Shown: positions 52,180 through 62,011, numbered from the stretch's first letter. The stretch: DNA of 64,000 nt from Arcobacter defluvii (GCF_013201725.1 NZ_CP053835.1:62001-126000), one strand, 5' to 3'. Notes: generated from the sequence alone by a model not told the origin. A program made the numbers and translations.

Positions 52180-52536
52180 TTAATCCCAAAATTCTTTTAG
52201 AGGTTCTTCTTTTTCTTTTATACTGTCTGAATCAAAATTAAAATCAATTTCTTCTATTTTATCTTTATTTTTAATTCGAATTTTATCTTCTTTTATTTGA
52301 GATGAATAGTCTTTTTTTTCAATAGGAAATTCTTGTTTATTTTTTAATTTTAGATAATCAGCAATGATTCTTTCATATTCATTGAAATCAAGTATAATTA
52401 CACCTGGTTTACCATCTCTAAGTATAATTGCTTTTTCTATCTCTTTTTTATTTAATTTGTCAAAAATATATTTACTTTTTCTTACTAATTCAGTTGAAGA
52501 ATACATTTCATTTGATGTATATTGTAGTAGTGACAT
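52180..52536 (-). CDS. Phd/YefM-like protein with acidic tail
   Basis: A 118-residue protein. Residues 8-62 fit the Phd/YefM antitoxin fold (YSSTELVRKSKYIFDKL, then AIILRDGKPGVIILDFNEYE), a DNA-binding dimer that represses its own promoter. The remaining ~55 residues are a highly charged tail ending PLKEFWD. No toxin gene is adjacent: one base after its stop comes the fumarate reductase-like flavoprotein. A 16-bp palindrome sits 12 bp upstream of the ATG. It could be an orphan antitoxin or a regulator of the downstream redox genes. Confidence 0.75.
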   Translation of the reverse strand: MSLLQYTSNEMYSSTELVRKSKYIFDKLNKKEIEKAIILRDGKPGVIILDFNEYERIIADYLKLKNKQEFPIEKKDYSSQIKEDKIRIKNKDKIEEIDFNFDSDSIKEKEEPLKEFWD

Positions 52537-52547
52537 TAAATTCCTTT

Positions 52548-52563
52548 ACATATTATAATATGT
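52548..52563. promoter_or_regulatory. palindrome at the Phd-like gene promoter
   Basis: ACATATTATAATATGT is a perfect 16-bp palindrome 12 bp upstream of the Phd-like ATG. It contains TATAAT in minus-strand orientation, so a bound protein would block the promoter. Phd/YefM proteins repress themselves through such palindromes. AAGGAA lies between it and the ATG. Confidence 0.55.
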
Positions 52564-52607
52564 ATTATAACACATTATTAAATTCTTTTTATTTAAAAAA
52601 ATAAAAG

Positions 52608-52623
52608 ATGATTAACAAATCAT
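52608..52623. promoter_or_regulatory. inverted repeat, possible Crp-family-like site
   Basis: ATGATT (52608-52613) and AATCAT (52618-52623) are perfect arms with spacer AACA. Read as TGAT-N6-ATCA it resembles Crp-like half-sites with a spacing different from the FNR consensus. It lies about 80 bp upstream of the Phd-like gene of the fumarate reductase-like operon. Regulator unknown. Confidence 0.35.
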
Positions 52624-52877
52624 TATAAATTGTATTATGCAAATTTTATACCATATAATGGCTGTTTATAAGAAATTTTCTAAATATTTAATAATAAGTA
52701 TTTTTTTATGATTAACATTAATATTTGTAATATAATTAAAATTAGTAATAAAATATAATTTATGATTTAAAATTTAAATTAAATTCTATAAAATAAAAAA
52801 TCATATTTAAGTATAAAGAATAATAAGTTTTTATATGAGATGTTTAATTATCTAAGAAAATTGATTTCTTTAGATAA

Positions 52878-54284
52878 TTATTTAGAAAAGATTTGTTCAG
52901 CCCACTCTGTTATAGGACCTCTAAGAACTTTTTGTAATTTTATTGCAAAAATATTTACAAGATTATCTTCGTTTTTTGTTGATTTTAAAAGAGTTGTTAA
53001 AGCATTTGTATATTTATTTACATAAAAGTTGTCAATTTGCTTATTTGAACCAAGAATTACAACTTTACAACTACTATCTATTCTTGATAAAACCATTTGC
53101 ATAGTTTTATTTGACATATTTTGAGCTTCATCAATGATAATAAATGAGTTAGAAAGAGTTCTTCCTCTCATTTCCCCTACCCACATTGTTTCTATGCCAT
53201 AATTACTTATCATTTGTTCAATTCTAGCAGTTACTTCACTATCATCTAATTCAGAAATTGTAATATCTGGATTCTTTTTATTTCTTTTTCTTTTGTGTTC
53301 AGTTCTAATTATATAATCTAAACTATCCATTAATGGATGATTGTATATTTTAAACTTTTCTTCTAAACCTGGAAGATAACCTACATCTTCACCTTTATCT
53401 AGAGATTCAATAGAGTTTCTTATATAAATAATCTTTTGAAAGAATTTTTGACGCACAAGTTTTAATGCCCCACTTAGAGCTAAAAGAGTTTTCCCTGAAC
53501 CTGCTTTTGCTTCAACAACTAAAACGTTAAAATAATGATTTAATATCGCATCACTAAAGAATAATTGCTCTTTATTTAATGGAGTAATAACTTGATCTCT
53601 AATCTCTACTTCATCAAGTAATTTAATTTTTCTATTTTGTATATTTGCTAATAAAACTTGATCAGATGATTTAACTTTAAAACAGTAAGAAAAATTATAT
53701 GGCTTGTAATCTATATCAAATTTATTTATTTCTTGATTATCAATATATGCTAAATCTTCAAAGTTTATTTCTATTTCTTTGATAAAATTAAAATCAAATA
53801 CATCTTTATCTTTACCAACTAATGCATCAGTTTTTATATCAAGAGATATAGCTCTTGTTCTTGCCATTATATCAAGAGATAAAAATTCTACTTGATTCTT
53901 ATAATAGTTATTTGCAAAAGTTGCAATTTCTAATATTTTTCTATCATTTATGATATTCAGTGATACATTTTTTATATTAACTTCATACTCTTCTTTAGAA
54001 ATTATATCAATAATTGTATTTTTATCATTTTCTATTTTTATTCTAATAATTTTATATGTATCTTTTTTTATAGAATTAACAATAGTGGAATTTTCAAGTA
54101 TTCTTGCAAATTCTCTAGCCTGAAAGTTTATCTCATCAAATCCACTTTTTTTTGTATCAATTTCATCTAAAACAGTTTCTGCAAGGATTATTAAATTTTT
54201 ACCATCTTGAGACAATTTATAAATATTTGTTGCATCTTCAAGTAAAATATTTGTGTCAAGAATATAGTATTTATCAAAACTCAT
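52878..54284 (-). CDS. PhoH-like ATPase with N-terminal PIN domain
   Basis: A 468-residue protein. Residues 1-150 are a PIN nuclease-like domain beginning YYILDTNILLED, with acidic residues typical of the metal site. Residues 230-468 are the PhoH ATPase, with Walker A in VEAKAGSGKTLLALSGALKLV and Walker B in FIIIDEAQNMS. This is the PhoH2 architecture seen in RNA helicase/RNase proteins, so RNA processing is likely. The hemJ-like gene overlaps it by one base upstream. Confidence 0.92.
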   Translation of the reverse strand: MSFDKYYILDTNILLEDATNIYKLSQDGKNLIILAETVLDEIDTKKSGFDEINFQAREFARILENSTIVNSIKKDTYKIIRIKIENDKNTIIDIISKEEYEVNIKNVSLNIINDRKILEIATFANNYYKNQVEFLSLDIMARTRAISLDIKTDALVGKDKDVFDFNFIKEIEINFEDLAYIDNQEINKFDIDYKPYNFSYCFKVKSSDQVLLANIQNRKIKLLDEVEIRDQVITPLNKEQLFFSDAILNHYFNVLVVEAKAGSGKTLLALSGALKLVRQKFFQKIIYIRNSIESLDKGEDVGYLPGLEEKFKIYNHPLMDSLDYIIRTEHKRKRNKKNPDITISELDDSEVTARIEQMISNYGIETMWVGEMRGRTLSNSFIIIDEAQNMSNKTMQMVLSRIDSSCKVVILGSNKQIDNFYVNKYTNALTTLLKSTKNEDNLVNIFAIKLQKVLRGPITEWAEQIFSK

Positions 54285-54802
54285 TATATTTCCTTTTTAG
54301 GTTTCATTATTACATAAGAGATATATGCAAATAAAAGTATGATAATTGATGTAAATAAAAGTGAAAAAGATTTAGTGATTACATATCCAACAATTAAAAT
54401 TGCCAACATTGTTGGCATTTCATTATACATCCTAAAAAATTTACCAGTTTTTTTACATATATCTTTTTCTAACTCTTTTCTATATTTTTCTAATGAAAAA
54501 GAGTAGATAATTAATAGAATTAATGAAATTAATTTTGCATACATCCAAGGATTAATATTTATATCTAATAAAATTGGATTAAGAATAATCATTGTGATTC
54601 CACTTGCAATTGTAGCCCACATTGCTGGAGCACCTATATACTTATAAATTTTATATTCTTGTATTTTTACAACTTCAATAAACTCTTTTTTATCTATATT
54701 CTCAACATGATAAACAAAAAGTCTAGGAAGATAAAATAGCATTGCCATCCATGACATAACTGCAACAACATGAAAAGTTAAAATCCAAGTATAATATTCC
54801 AT
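54284..54802 (-). CDS. hemJ: protoporphyrinogen oxidase HemJ
   Basis: A 172-residue membrane protein with four or five helices. The HemJ signature is visible: WILTFHVVAVMSWMAMLFYLPRLFVYHVE (helix 1, with conserved His) and KLISLILLIIYSF, with RMYNEMPTMLAILIV later. HemJ oxidises protoporphyrinogen IX in bacteria lacking HemG/HemY. It lies directly between rarA and the phoH-like gene (one-base contact on each side), as part of one transcript. Confidence 0.9.
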   Translation of the reverse strand: MEYYTWILTFHVVAVMSWMAMLFYLPRLFVYHVENIDKKEFIEVVKIQEYKIYKYIGAPAMWATIASGITMIILNPILLDININPWMYAKLISLILLIIYSFSLEKYRKELEKDICKKTGKFFRMYNEMPTMLAILIVGYVITKSFSLLFTSIIILLFAYISYVIMKPKKEI

Positions 54803-54803
54803 T

Positions 54804-55988
54804 TTAATCCTTATTCTTTATTTTTATAAGCCAATCATTTAATGTTTTTTCAAAACCTATATTTGAATTATCATAAAGTGATAAATTTTCTTTTAAATAT
54901 TCTTGTTCAACATATCCACCAAAATCATGGGGGTATAAATAGCCTATATGCTGTGAATCTAAATGTTTAGGTATATCAAGTATCTTACCATCTTTTATCA
55001 ATTGTAGGGCTTTATTTACAGCTTTATAAGCACTATTTGATTTTGGACTTGATGCAAGATATATTGCACATTGAGAAAGAATAATTCTTGATTCCGGATA
55101 TCCAATTTTATTACAAGCTATCATAGTATTAACTGCAAGATTTAAAGCATTTGGATTTGCATTTCCAATATCTTCACTTGCAAAAATTACTAATCTTCTT
55201 GTTATAAAATCTACACTTTCTCCACCATTTATTAATCTACTCATATAATAAAGTGCTGCATCAATATTTGAACCTCTTAAAGATTTTATCATAGCACTTG
55301 CTAAATCATAGTGAGTATCTGATGAAGATACTCCATCTCCTATTACATTTTCTCTTAATTCTTTTAATAAATTTATATCTATATTTTTTGATATTTTATA
55401 TGAAAAATTCAATAACGTAAGCATTGCTCTTGCATCACCAGAACTAGAGATAATTAGATATTCTTTAGCTTCATTTGTTAGAGTTATATCAACATCTTTT
55501 AATGCAATTTGAAGAATTTTTATCATTTCTTCTTTTGTGAAAGCTTTAAATTCATATAAGAAAGATCGAGAACGAATAGCAGAAGTTAAAGTAAAAAAAG
55601 GATTTTCTGTACTTGCTCCAATAATTAATGCATCATAATTTTCCATAATAGGAAGAAGAACTTCTTGCTGGTTTTTTGAAAGACGATGAACTTCATCAAT
55701 GAATATTAACGGCTTGATTAAACTATTTTTATATTTATCAAATACTTTTCTTAAATCTTCTATTTTTATGCTTGTTGCATTAAAATAAAAGTAGTCAGTA
55801 TTAATTTCTCTTGCAATAATTTTTGCTAAAGTTGTTTTACCAGTTCCAGGTTTACCATAAAAAAATAGATGAGGAATATCTTTTTGTTTGATTAATTTAT
55901 AAAGTGCTTTTTCTTTACCAATTATATGAGATTGACCAACAAAAGTATCTAAACTTGTTGGTCTTAATTTATTAGATAGATCTATCAT
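54804..55988 (-). CDS. rarA: replication-associated recombination protein A
   Basis: A 394-residue AAA+ ATPase (RarA/MgsA, relative of WRNIP1) acting at stalled replication forks. It begins LSNKLRPTSLDTFVGQSHI and has Walker A in FYGKPGTGKTTLAKIIA, Walker B in IFIDEVHRLSK and sensor 1 in IGASTENPFF. The C-terminal tetramerisation part contains RLVIFASEDIGNANP and PHDFGGYVEQEYL. It overlaps the upstream pseudouridine synthase gene by 17 bases. Confidence 0.95.
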   Translation of the reverse strand: MIDLSNKLRPTSLDTFVGQSHIIGKEKALYKLIKQKDIPHLFFYGKPGTGKTTLAKIIAREINTDYFYFNATSIKIEDLRKVFDKYKNSLIKPLIFIDEVHRLSKNQQEVLLPIMENYDALIIGASTENPFFTLTSAIRSRSFLYEFKAFTKEEMIKILQIALKDVDITLTNEAKEYLIISSSGDARAMLTLLNFSYKISKNIDINLLKELRENVIGDGVSSSDTHYDLASAMIKSLRGSNIDAALYYMSRLINGGESVDFITRRLVIFASEDIGNANPNALNLAVNTMIACNKIGYPESRIILSQCAIYLASSPKSNSAYKAVNKALQLIKDGKILDIPKHLDSQHIGYLYPHDFGGYVEQEYLKENLSLYDNSNIGFEKTLNDWLIKIKNKD

Positions 55989-56799
55989 CTTCGTTCATAA
56001 AGATTCTAAGATTTTTGTATTCTTCTTTTGATAAAAATCTAGTTTTTCCTGTAGGTAGATTATTTAAAGAAATTCCACCATATTCTAATCTTTTTAAATC
56101 TAAAACATCAAGTCCAAAGTGAGCAAAAAATCTTCTTAATTCTCTATTTTTACCTTCATTTATTACAACTTTTATTTTTGAAAATTTCTCGCCATTTGTT
56201 TGTATATCATATGCTAAAAAAGGTGCAAAAGTCATAGCTGTAATCTTACTATTTTTATGTGCACCTATTCTTGCATCTTCAATTGTAATACCATTTTGCA
56301 TTGCTTCTTCAACAGATTTAGTAATTACACCATTTACTTTGATTTTATATACTCTTTCTAAGTCAGAATGCATTAATGAATTAACTACATCAACATTATC
56401 TGATAGTAATAGCAATCCTTCACTTGAATAATCAAGTCTTCCAACACATAAAAAATGTTTGTATTTTTTTTCAAGTGAATCATAAATTGTACGTCTTCCT
56501 TGAGGATCGTTTTTTGATACAATTTCACCTTTTGGTTTATTATAAACTATTACTGTATAAATTTTATTTTTATCTTCTTTAATATTCTTTTTACCAATTT
56601 GTACATCGTCTTTTGATGATACTTTTGTTGCAAGATTAGTTACAACTTTTCCATTGATTTTTACTCTTCCCTCTTCTATTAATTTATCTGCTTCTCTTCT
56701 TGAGTAGTTACTATTATGAGATAAGAATTTGTTTAATCTTATTAGTTCTTCTTTTATTTCTTCTTTTTTATTTTTAGAAGATGTATTATTTGGTTTCAT
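55972..56799 (-). CDS. RsuA/RluB-family rRNA pseudouridine synthase
   Basis: A 275-residue enzyme. An N-terminal S4 domain (LNKFLSHNSNYSRREADKLIEEGRVKI, about residues 22-48) binds RNA. The catalytic domain has the family motif VGRLDYSSEGLLLL, with the catalytic Asp, and later GKNRELRRFFAHFG. These fit RluB/RluE/RsuA, most likely a large-subunit rRNA enzyme. It overlaps rarA and follows kdsD directly. Confidence 0.9.
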   Translation of the reverse strand: MKPNNTSSKNKKEEIKEELIRLNKFLSHNSNYSRREADKLIEEGRVKINGKVVTNLATKVSSKDDVQIGKKNIKEDKNKIYTVIVYNKPKGEIVSKNDPQGRRTIYDSLEKKYKHFLCVGRLDYSSEGLLLLSDNVDVVNSLMHSDLERVYKIKVNGVITKSVEEAMQNGITIEDARIGAHKNSKITAMTFAPFLAYDIQTNGEKFSKIKVVINEGKNRELRRFFAHFGLDVLDLKRLEYGGISLNNLPTGKTRFLSKEEYKNLRIFMNEDDRSI

Positions 56800-57762
56800 T
56801 TATTTTATTCCAGCTTCAATTAAATCGTGAATATGTAATACTCCAACCAACTTATCATTTGCATCTGTTACTATTAATAGTTGAATTTTATAGTTTTCAA
56901 TAATTTGTAAAGCATCACTTGCTAATAATTCTTTATTTTTTAAAGTTTTAGGATGAATTGTAGCTATATCTTCTACTTTACAGTCCATAGAAAAATTATC
57001 ATTCATTAATGCTCTTCTTAAATCTCCATCACTCAAAAGTGCAAATACTTTATTATCTTTATCTGTTATTATTACGCTTCCAAGTCTTCCTTCACTCATT
57101 ACTAAAATGGCATCTTTAAGTTTAGTTTCACGTGAAACTACGGGTAAATCGTGCTTTCTTAATAAATCATCAACTTTTACAAAAAGTTTTTTTCCTAAAC
57201 TTCCACCTGGATGAAATGAAGCAAAATCTTCTTTTTTGAAATCTCTTTTTTTCATTAGACAAACAGCAAGTGCATCACCCATTGCCATAGTTAAAGTTGT
57301 AGATGATGTAGGAGCAGTATCAAGAGGGCAAGCCTCTTTATCAACTGCTATATTTATAAAAACATCAGCATATTTAGCTAAAGTTGAGTTTTCACTTTTT
57401 GCCATTGCTATCAATGGTATATTTAATCTTTTTAAGTGAGGTAAAATTTGAACAAGCTCTTCACTTTCACCACTATATGAAATTCCAAGAACAATATCTT
57501 CTTTACCAATCATCCCTAAATCTCCATGCATAGCTTCTGTAGGATGTAAGAAGAAAGAACTTGTACCTGTACTTGCTAATGTTGCTGCAATTTTTGCACC
57601 TACAAGTCCTGATTTTCCAACACCTGAAACGATAAGCTTTCCTTTAGAATTAATGATTAAATCAATTGCTTTTTCAATATCAAAAGAGATTTTTTGCGCA
57701 GCTTTTTCTAATTCATTTGCTTCTGTTAATAAAACATCTTTAACAATTTGTTTAAAATCCAT
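56800..57762 (-). CDS. kdsD: arabinose-5-phosphate isomerase
   Basis: Interconverts ribulose 5-phosphate and arabinose 5-phosphate, the first step of KDO synthesis for lipopolysaccharide. The protein (320 residues from the preferred start) has an SIS domain with VSGVGKSGLVGAKIAATLAS and STGTSSFFLHPTEAMHGDLG, then two CBS domains (about 195-320). I chose ATG 57762, with AAGGAA nine bases upstream; an in-frame ATG at 57786 would overlap the rnj stop and has no ribosome site. KdsD rather than KpsF is assumed because no capsule genes adjoin. Confidence 0.93.
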   Translation of the reverse strand: MDFKQIVKDVLLTEANELEKAAQKISFDIEKAIDLIINSKGKLIVSGVGKSGLVGAKIAATLASTGTSSFFLHPTEAMHGDLGMIGKEDIVLGISYSGESEELVQILPHLKRLNIPLIAMAKSENSTLAKYADVFINIAVDKEACPLDTAPTSSTTLTMAMGDALAVCLMKKRDFKKEDFASFHPGGSLGKKLFVKVDDLLRKHDLPVVSRETKLKDAILVMSEGRLGSVIITDKDNKVFALLSDGDLRRALMNDNFSMDCKVEDIATIHPKTLKNKELLASDALQIIENYKIQLLIVTDANDKLVGVLHIHDLIEAGIK

Positions 57763-57775
57763 AATTAATAGTTCC

Positions 57776-59707
57776 TTATTGTACAAATATAGTTGGGATT
57801 ATCATAGGATATTTTTTGTATTTTCTAGTACAGTGCTTTCTTACAACTTTTCTTAGTTCATCTTCTAAAATTTTATTATTTTTAAGAATACCAGGTTTTA
57901 CATTTTCTAAGAAGATATTTAATAAATCTTCAATTTCTTTTGAAAAGAATTTATCTTGTTTATCTGAAACTAATCCAAATGAAGAAACTTTTGGTTTTTG
58001 TGCCAGTGTTCGATCACTTTCGTTAATTTGTGCAACAATCATAACGACACCCTCTTTTGCCATTGTTTGTCTATCTAAAATTACATCATCAGAAATTTTG
58101 TGATTTAGTTGATTATCAATATAAACTTTTCCAGATTTTACTGTTCTTACTTTTTTAAGATATTTAGGTGTAACTTCAATTTGTTCACCATCACTCATAA
58201 TATAAACATTTCTTTCTAAAACACCACAATCAATTCCAGTTTGACCATGTTTTAAAGCATGATTATATTCACCATGAACTGGCAAGAAGAATTTAGGTTT
58301 TACAAGTCTAAGCATTAATTTTTGCTCTTCTTGTGCTGCATGTCCTGACACATGAATATCTGGATAATCTTGATATGCAACTTTTGCACCTGCTTTTAAA
58401 AGATGATTAATTATTCCAGAAACACTTCCTTCATTACCTGGAATTGCTTTTGCAGAAAGGATTATTTGATCATCAGGTTTAATTTTAATATGTCTATGTT
58501 CATGAATTGCCATTCTGTATAATGCTGACATTGATTCACCTTGACTTCCTGTTGTTACAATTAAAACTTCTTTATCATTATACTTGTTTACTTCATGTGC
58601 TTCAATAAATTGATCTTTTGGGAATTTAATATACCCTAAATTCATTGCAATTTCTAAATTCTTTTCCATAGATCTTCCAATAACACAGATTTTTCTATTA
58701 TAAAAAAGAGCTTTTTCTATAGCTTGTGAAACTCTATGAATATTTGATGAAAAAGTAGACATAATTACTCTACCTTTTGCATTTTGGAATATTCTATCAA
58801 ATGTAGGACCAACAGTTTTTTCAGTTCGTGTAAAACCTGGAGAATGAGAATTTGTTGAATCAGATGTTAAAAGTAAAACACCCTCTTCCCCATAATGCGC
58901 AATTCTATGTAAATCTGTTGGAAAACCATCTATTGGAGTATGGTCAATTTTAAAATCACCAGTATGAATCATTGTTCCAGCTGCTGTTTTAACAGCAATA
59001 CATGATGAATCAATAATAGAGTGAGTTACATGCATCCATTCAACTTCAAAATCATTTCCAATTTTTATAGGTGTTCTTTTTTGAATAGCTCTAAATAAAG
59101 ATCGATACTCTCTCATTTTATGTTCATCAAATTTAGAACCTATCATTTCTAAAGGTAATGATGTACCATAAATTGGGAATTGCATCTCTTTGAATAAATA
59201 TGGCATTGCACCAATATGATCTTCATGTCCATGAGTGATAATTACAGCAACAATTTTATCTTTGATTTCTCTAATATAAGTAAAATCAGGAATTAAAATA
59301 TCAACACCATGCATATCTCCATCAGGGAAACTCATACCAACATCAACGATTATCGCTTCATTCTCAGTTTCAATAACCATCATGTTACCACCAATTTCAC
59401 CTAATCCTCCAAGAGGAGTAACTCTAAGTTTAGCAGCTGTGTTTAAGTTAAGTTTATAGTGTGGATTAAGTCTATCTCTATGAATTTTTTCATTTATGAT
59501 ATGTGCTTTTTTAAGATCACTTACCCATCCTTCACCTCTAGTTTGTTGTGTAGTTTGTGTATCTCTTGCAACTTTTGGTTTAGGTTTTCTTTTCTTGTAA
59601 GGAGGTTTTTTGCCTTCTACTTGATCAATAGTTTTTGTAACTTCTTCTTGATTAGTCTCATTTTGAGTACTAACAACAGTTTGTTCTTCTTTGTTAATTT
59701 CTTCCAT
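57776..59707 (-). CDS. rnj: ribonuclease J
   Basis: A 643-residue metallo-beta-lactamase/beta-CASP ribonuclease with endo- and 5'-exonuclease activity, central to mRNA decay in this phylum. A basic N-terminal extension (about residues 1-95, rich in Lys, Glu and Gln) precedes the core. Zinc motifs are THGHEDHIGAMPY and VTHSIIDSS, with HTGDFKID; the beta-CASP part has VTTGSQGESMSAL and the family end motifs FLPVHGEYNHAL and SGHAAQEE. The extension is typical of the Helicobacter/Campylobacter enzyme. It overlaps rsmA by 14 bases. Confidence 0.95.
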   Translation of the reverse strand: MEEINKEEQTVVSTQNETNQEEVTKTIDQVEGKKPPYKKRKPKPKVARDTQTTQQTRGEGWVSDLKKAHIINEKIHRDRLNPHYKLNLNTAAKLRVTPLGGLGEIGGNMMVIETENEAIIVDVGMSFPDGDMHGVDILIPDFTYIREIKDKIVAVIITHGHEDHIGAMPYLFKEMQFPIYGTSLPLEMIGSKFDEHKMREYRSLFRAIQKRTPIKIGNDFEVEWMHVTHSIIDSSCIAVKTAAGTMIHTGDFKIDHTPIDGFPTDLHRIAHYGEEGVLLLTSDSTNSHSPGFTRTEKTVGPTFDRIFQNAKGRVIMSTFSSNIHRVSQAIEKALFYNRKICVIGRSMEKNLEIAMNLGYIKFPKDQFIEAHEVNKYNDKEVLIVTTGSQGESMSALYRMAIHEHRHIKIKPDDQIILSAKAIPGNEGSVSGIINHLLKAGAKVAYQDYPDIHVSGHAAQEEQKLMLRLVKPKFFLPVHGEYNHALKHGQTGIDCGVLERNVYIMSDGEQIEVTPKYLKKVRTVKSGKVYIDNQLNHKISDDVILDRQTMAKEGVVMIVAQINESDRTLAQKPKVSSFGLVSDKQDKFFSKEIEDLLNIFLENVKPGILKNNKILEDELRKVVRKHCTRKYKKYPMIIPTIFVQ

Positions 59708-60488
59708 TTTTTACCTTTGTATACATTTGGCTATACAAAGATGAACTTACTTCATGAGGTCTTACATTATCATTAATATTTAGTTCCTTATAAATATCAG
59801 AAATCGTCTCTTTAGTAAGAAGTGATGTTAAGTTTTTAGAAAGCTTTTTTCTAGGCTGTATAAAACAGGCTTTTAAAAACTTATTAAACTCTTTATCAAA
59901 ACTTTTAGACATATCTTTTTTAATATAAAGAATTGAAGACATTACTTTTGGTGGAGGATCAAATGATTCAGGGGGAACATCAAAAAGTATTTTTGCATCA
60001 ACTGAAAGTAATTCAGTAATAATACCTAATGATGAGTATTCTTTATCATTTGCCTTTGCTGTAAATTTTTCAGCAACCTCTCTTTGAATCATAACTATAA
60101 TATGTTCACAAGCAACGTCTTCTAACGCTCTTAATATAATGTTTGTTGCAATATAGTATGGTAAGTTTGCTATTAAATCATATTTACCATCATGAAGGCT
60201 TTTTTGCTTATCCCAAGCCTCTAAAACATCAGTGTGGATCAGTTTTAGTTTACCTTCTTCTATCTCTATTACAAATTTAGACTTTAAAATACCAATTAAA
60301 TCAGTATCAACTTCATAAGCAGTTAAATCTTTGTACTTGACTAAATTTTTGGTCAAATCACCTAATCCAGGCCCAATTTCAACCACGTAATTATTATTCA
60401 TGGGCATCGATTGGATGATTTTATCCAAAATAGTCGTATCTTTTAAAAAGTTTTGTCCGTATTGTTTTTTTGCTTTTACTTTTTCCAT
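59694..60488 (-). CDS. rsmA: 16S rRNA dimethyladenosine transferase
   Basis: RsmA (KsgA) dimethylates two adjacent adenosines near the 3' end of 16S rRNA. The 264-residue protein begins KKQYGQNFLKDTTILDKI, has SAM motif I VVEIGPGLGDLTKNL and the catalytic NLPYYIATNIILRAL (NLPY, motif IV). A basic C-terminal domain with FIQPRKKLSKNL follows. It overlaps rnj and is divergent from hisF across about 70 bp. Confidence 0.96.
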   Translation of the reverse strand: MEKVKAKKQYGQNFLKDTTILDKIIQSMPMNNNYVVEIGPGLGDLTKNLVKYKDLTAYEVDTDLIGILKSKFVIEIEEGKLKLIHTDVLEAWDKQKSLHDGKYDLIANLPYYIATNIILRALEDVACEHIIVMIQREVAEKFTAKANDKEYSSLGIITELLSVDAKILFDVPPESFDPPPKVMSSILYIKKDMSKSFDKEFNKFLKACFIQPRKKLSKNLTSLLTKETISDIYKELNINDNVRPHEVSSSLYSQMYTKVKNGRN

Positions 60489-60561
60489 AATTGGAAAGAG
60501 TATATCTGCTTTTAACTTATAATTAGATAAGATAATTTTTAGTTATTACGAAGGATTTTAT

Positions 60562-61323
60562 TTGAGTAGTTTTGCAAAAAGAATAATACCATGTTTAGAT
60601 GTTGACAATGGAAGAGTTGTAAAAGGCGTAAATTTTGTGGGTTTAAGAGATGCTGGCGATCCTGTAGAAGTTGCAAAAAGATACAACGCAGAAGGTGCAG
60701 ATGAAATAACATTTTTAGATATTACTGCAAGTCATCAAAATAGAGGAACTATTGTTGATATAGTAAAACAAGTTGCAAAAGAAGTTTTTATTCCTTTAAC
60801 TGTTGGTGGAGGAATTAGAAAACTTGAAGATATTTATGCACTTTTAAATGTTGGTTGTGACAAAGTTTCAATTAACTCTTCAGCAGTTTCAAATCCAGAT
60901 TTAATAAATGAAAGTTCAAAAAGATTTGGAAGTCAATGTATTGTTGTTGCAATTGATGTAAAAAGAGTTGCTGATGGTTCATACCATGTTTTTGTAAAAG
61001 GAGGACGTGAAGATACAGGTCTTGATGCACTTGCTTGGGCAAAAGAAGTTTATGATAGAGGTGCTGGTGAAATACTTCTTACTTCTATGGACACTGATGG
61101 TGCAAAAACTGGATTTGAGTTAAATATTACAGAACAAATTTCAAAATTAGTTGATATTCCAGTAATTGCAAGTGGTGGAGCTGGAACTATGGAACATATA
61201 AAAGAGGCATTTGAACATGGTGCTAGTGCTGCACTTGCTGCTTCGATTTTTCACTTTAAAGAAATAGATATTATGGATTTAAAAAGATATTTAAGAGCAA
61301 ATAATATACCAGTAAGGATATAA
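60562..61323 (+). CDS. hisF: imidazole glycerol phosphate synthase cyclase subunit
   Basis: HisF forms the imidazole ring of histidine from PRFAR and ammonia supplied by HisH. The 253-residue TIM barrel has the catalytic Asp pair in [16 protein letters not shown] and [12 protein letters not shown], and phosphate-binding loops GGGIRKL and GGAGTMEH. The start is TTG at 60562, with AAGGA eight bases upstream; no ATG fits. hisH is not in the window. Confidence 0.96.
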   Translation: MSSFAKRIIPCLDVDNGRVVKGVNFVGLRDAGDPVEVAKRYNAEGADEITFLDITASHQNRGTIVDIVKQVAKEVFIPLTVGGGIRKLEDIYALLNVGCDKVSINSSAVSNPDLINESSKRFGSQCIVVAIDVKRVADGSYHVFVKGGREDTGLDALAWAKEVYDRGAGEILLTSMDTDGAKTGFELNITEQISKLVDIPVIASGGAGTMEHIKEAFEHGASAALAASIFHFKEIDIMDLKRYLRANNIPVRI

Positions 61324-61324
61324 G

Positions 61325-62011
61325 ATGAAGAAAAGGATATTTTTAGCATTGATTTTACCCATTTTGGGATTTTCTTATGAATTAAATTTTAATAAAAGTT
61401 TTGCAAAAATTGTTAACCCTGATTTATTAAGTACAAATATAAATATCAATGTAGAAAAAAAAGATGAAACTAAAGTAAATACTGAAATAGATAAGTTTAA
61501 TGATTTTATTAAAAATAATAAAGATGTTAATATTAAAAATGGAAGTTATACTTTAAGCCCAAAATATAAATATTACGATAATAAACAAGAATTTATTGGA
61601 TATGTAGGAAGTTTAAGATATACAGCAGAATCAAAAGATGCAAAAGAACTAAATAAATTTATGAATGAATTGATTTTGATTAAAGATAAAATAAAAACTG
61701 ATGATGTAAAACTTAATATATCAAATGTTTCTTGGCAAATAAGTGATGATTTACAAAATAAAAGTTATGATGATTTACGATTTGAAGCAATTAATTGGAT
61801 TGAAAATTATGCAAAAACTTTATCTTCAAAATTAAATAAAAAATGTGAAGTAAAGCAGATAAATATAAATGAATTTAATAATGGAAATATTGTATATGCT
61901 AGAAGTGAAATAGCATTATCAAGTATGTCAAAATCAGTTGCAGATGTAGCTCCAATTAGTAGTGAACAAAATATTACAGTAAATCCAAATTTTATTTTGG
62001 AGTGCAGATGA
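61325..62011 (+). CDS. SIMPL (DUF541) domain periplasmic protein
   Basis: A 228-residue protein with a signal peptide (MKKRIFLALILPILGFSYE). It then shows the repeating strand-helix pattern of the SIMPL/DUF541 family, with SLRYTAESKDAKELNKFMNEL, KLNISNVSWQISDDL and a paired helix AINWIENYAKTLSSKL. Family members are periplasmic or membrane-associated with oxidative-stress links, but the function here is not known. It starts one base after hisF and ends in an ATGA overlap with the next gene, so the three are co-transcribed. Confidence 0.75.
   Translation: MKKRIFLALILPILGFSYELNFNKSFAKIVNPDLLSTNININVEKKDETKVNTEIDKFNDFIKNNKDVNIKNGSYTLSPKYKYYDNKQEFIGYVGSLRYTAESKDAKELNKFMNELILIKDKIKTDDVKLNISNVSWQISDDLQNKSYDDLRFEAINWIENYAKTLSSKLNKKCEVKQININEFNNGNIVYARSEIALSSMSKSVADVAPISSEQNITVNPNFILECR

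Larger units (their letters stand above)
52537..52877. other. 341-bp intergenic region, very AT-rich
   Basis: No convincing gene is present on either strand. The part near the Phd-like gene holds two palindromes (52548-52563 and 52608-52623), described separately. The rest, to the end of the phoH-like gene at 52878, is runs of A and T with no hairpin or repeat that I could support; AAGAAAATTGATTTCTT (52854-52870) is a weak local inverted repeat. Confidence 0.6.
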
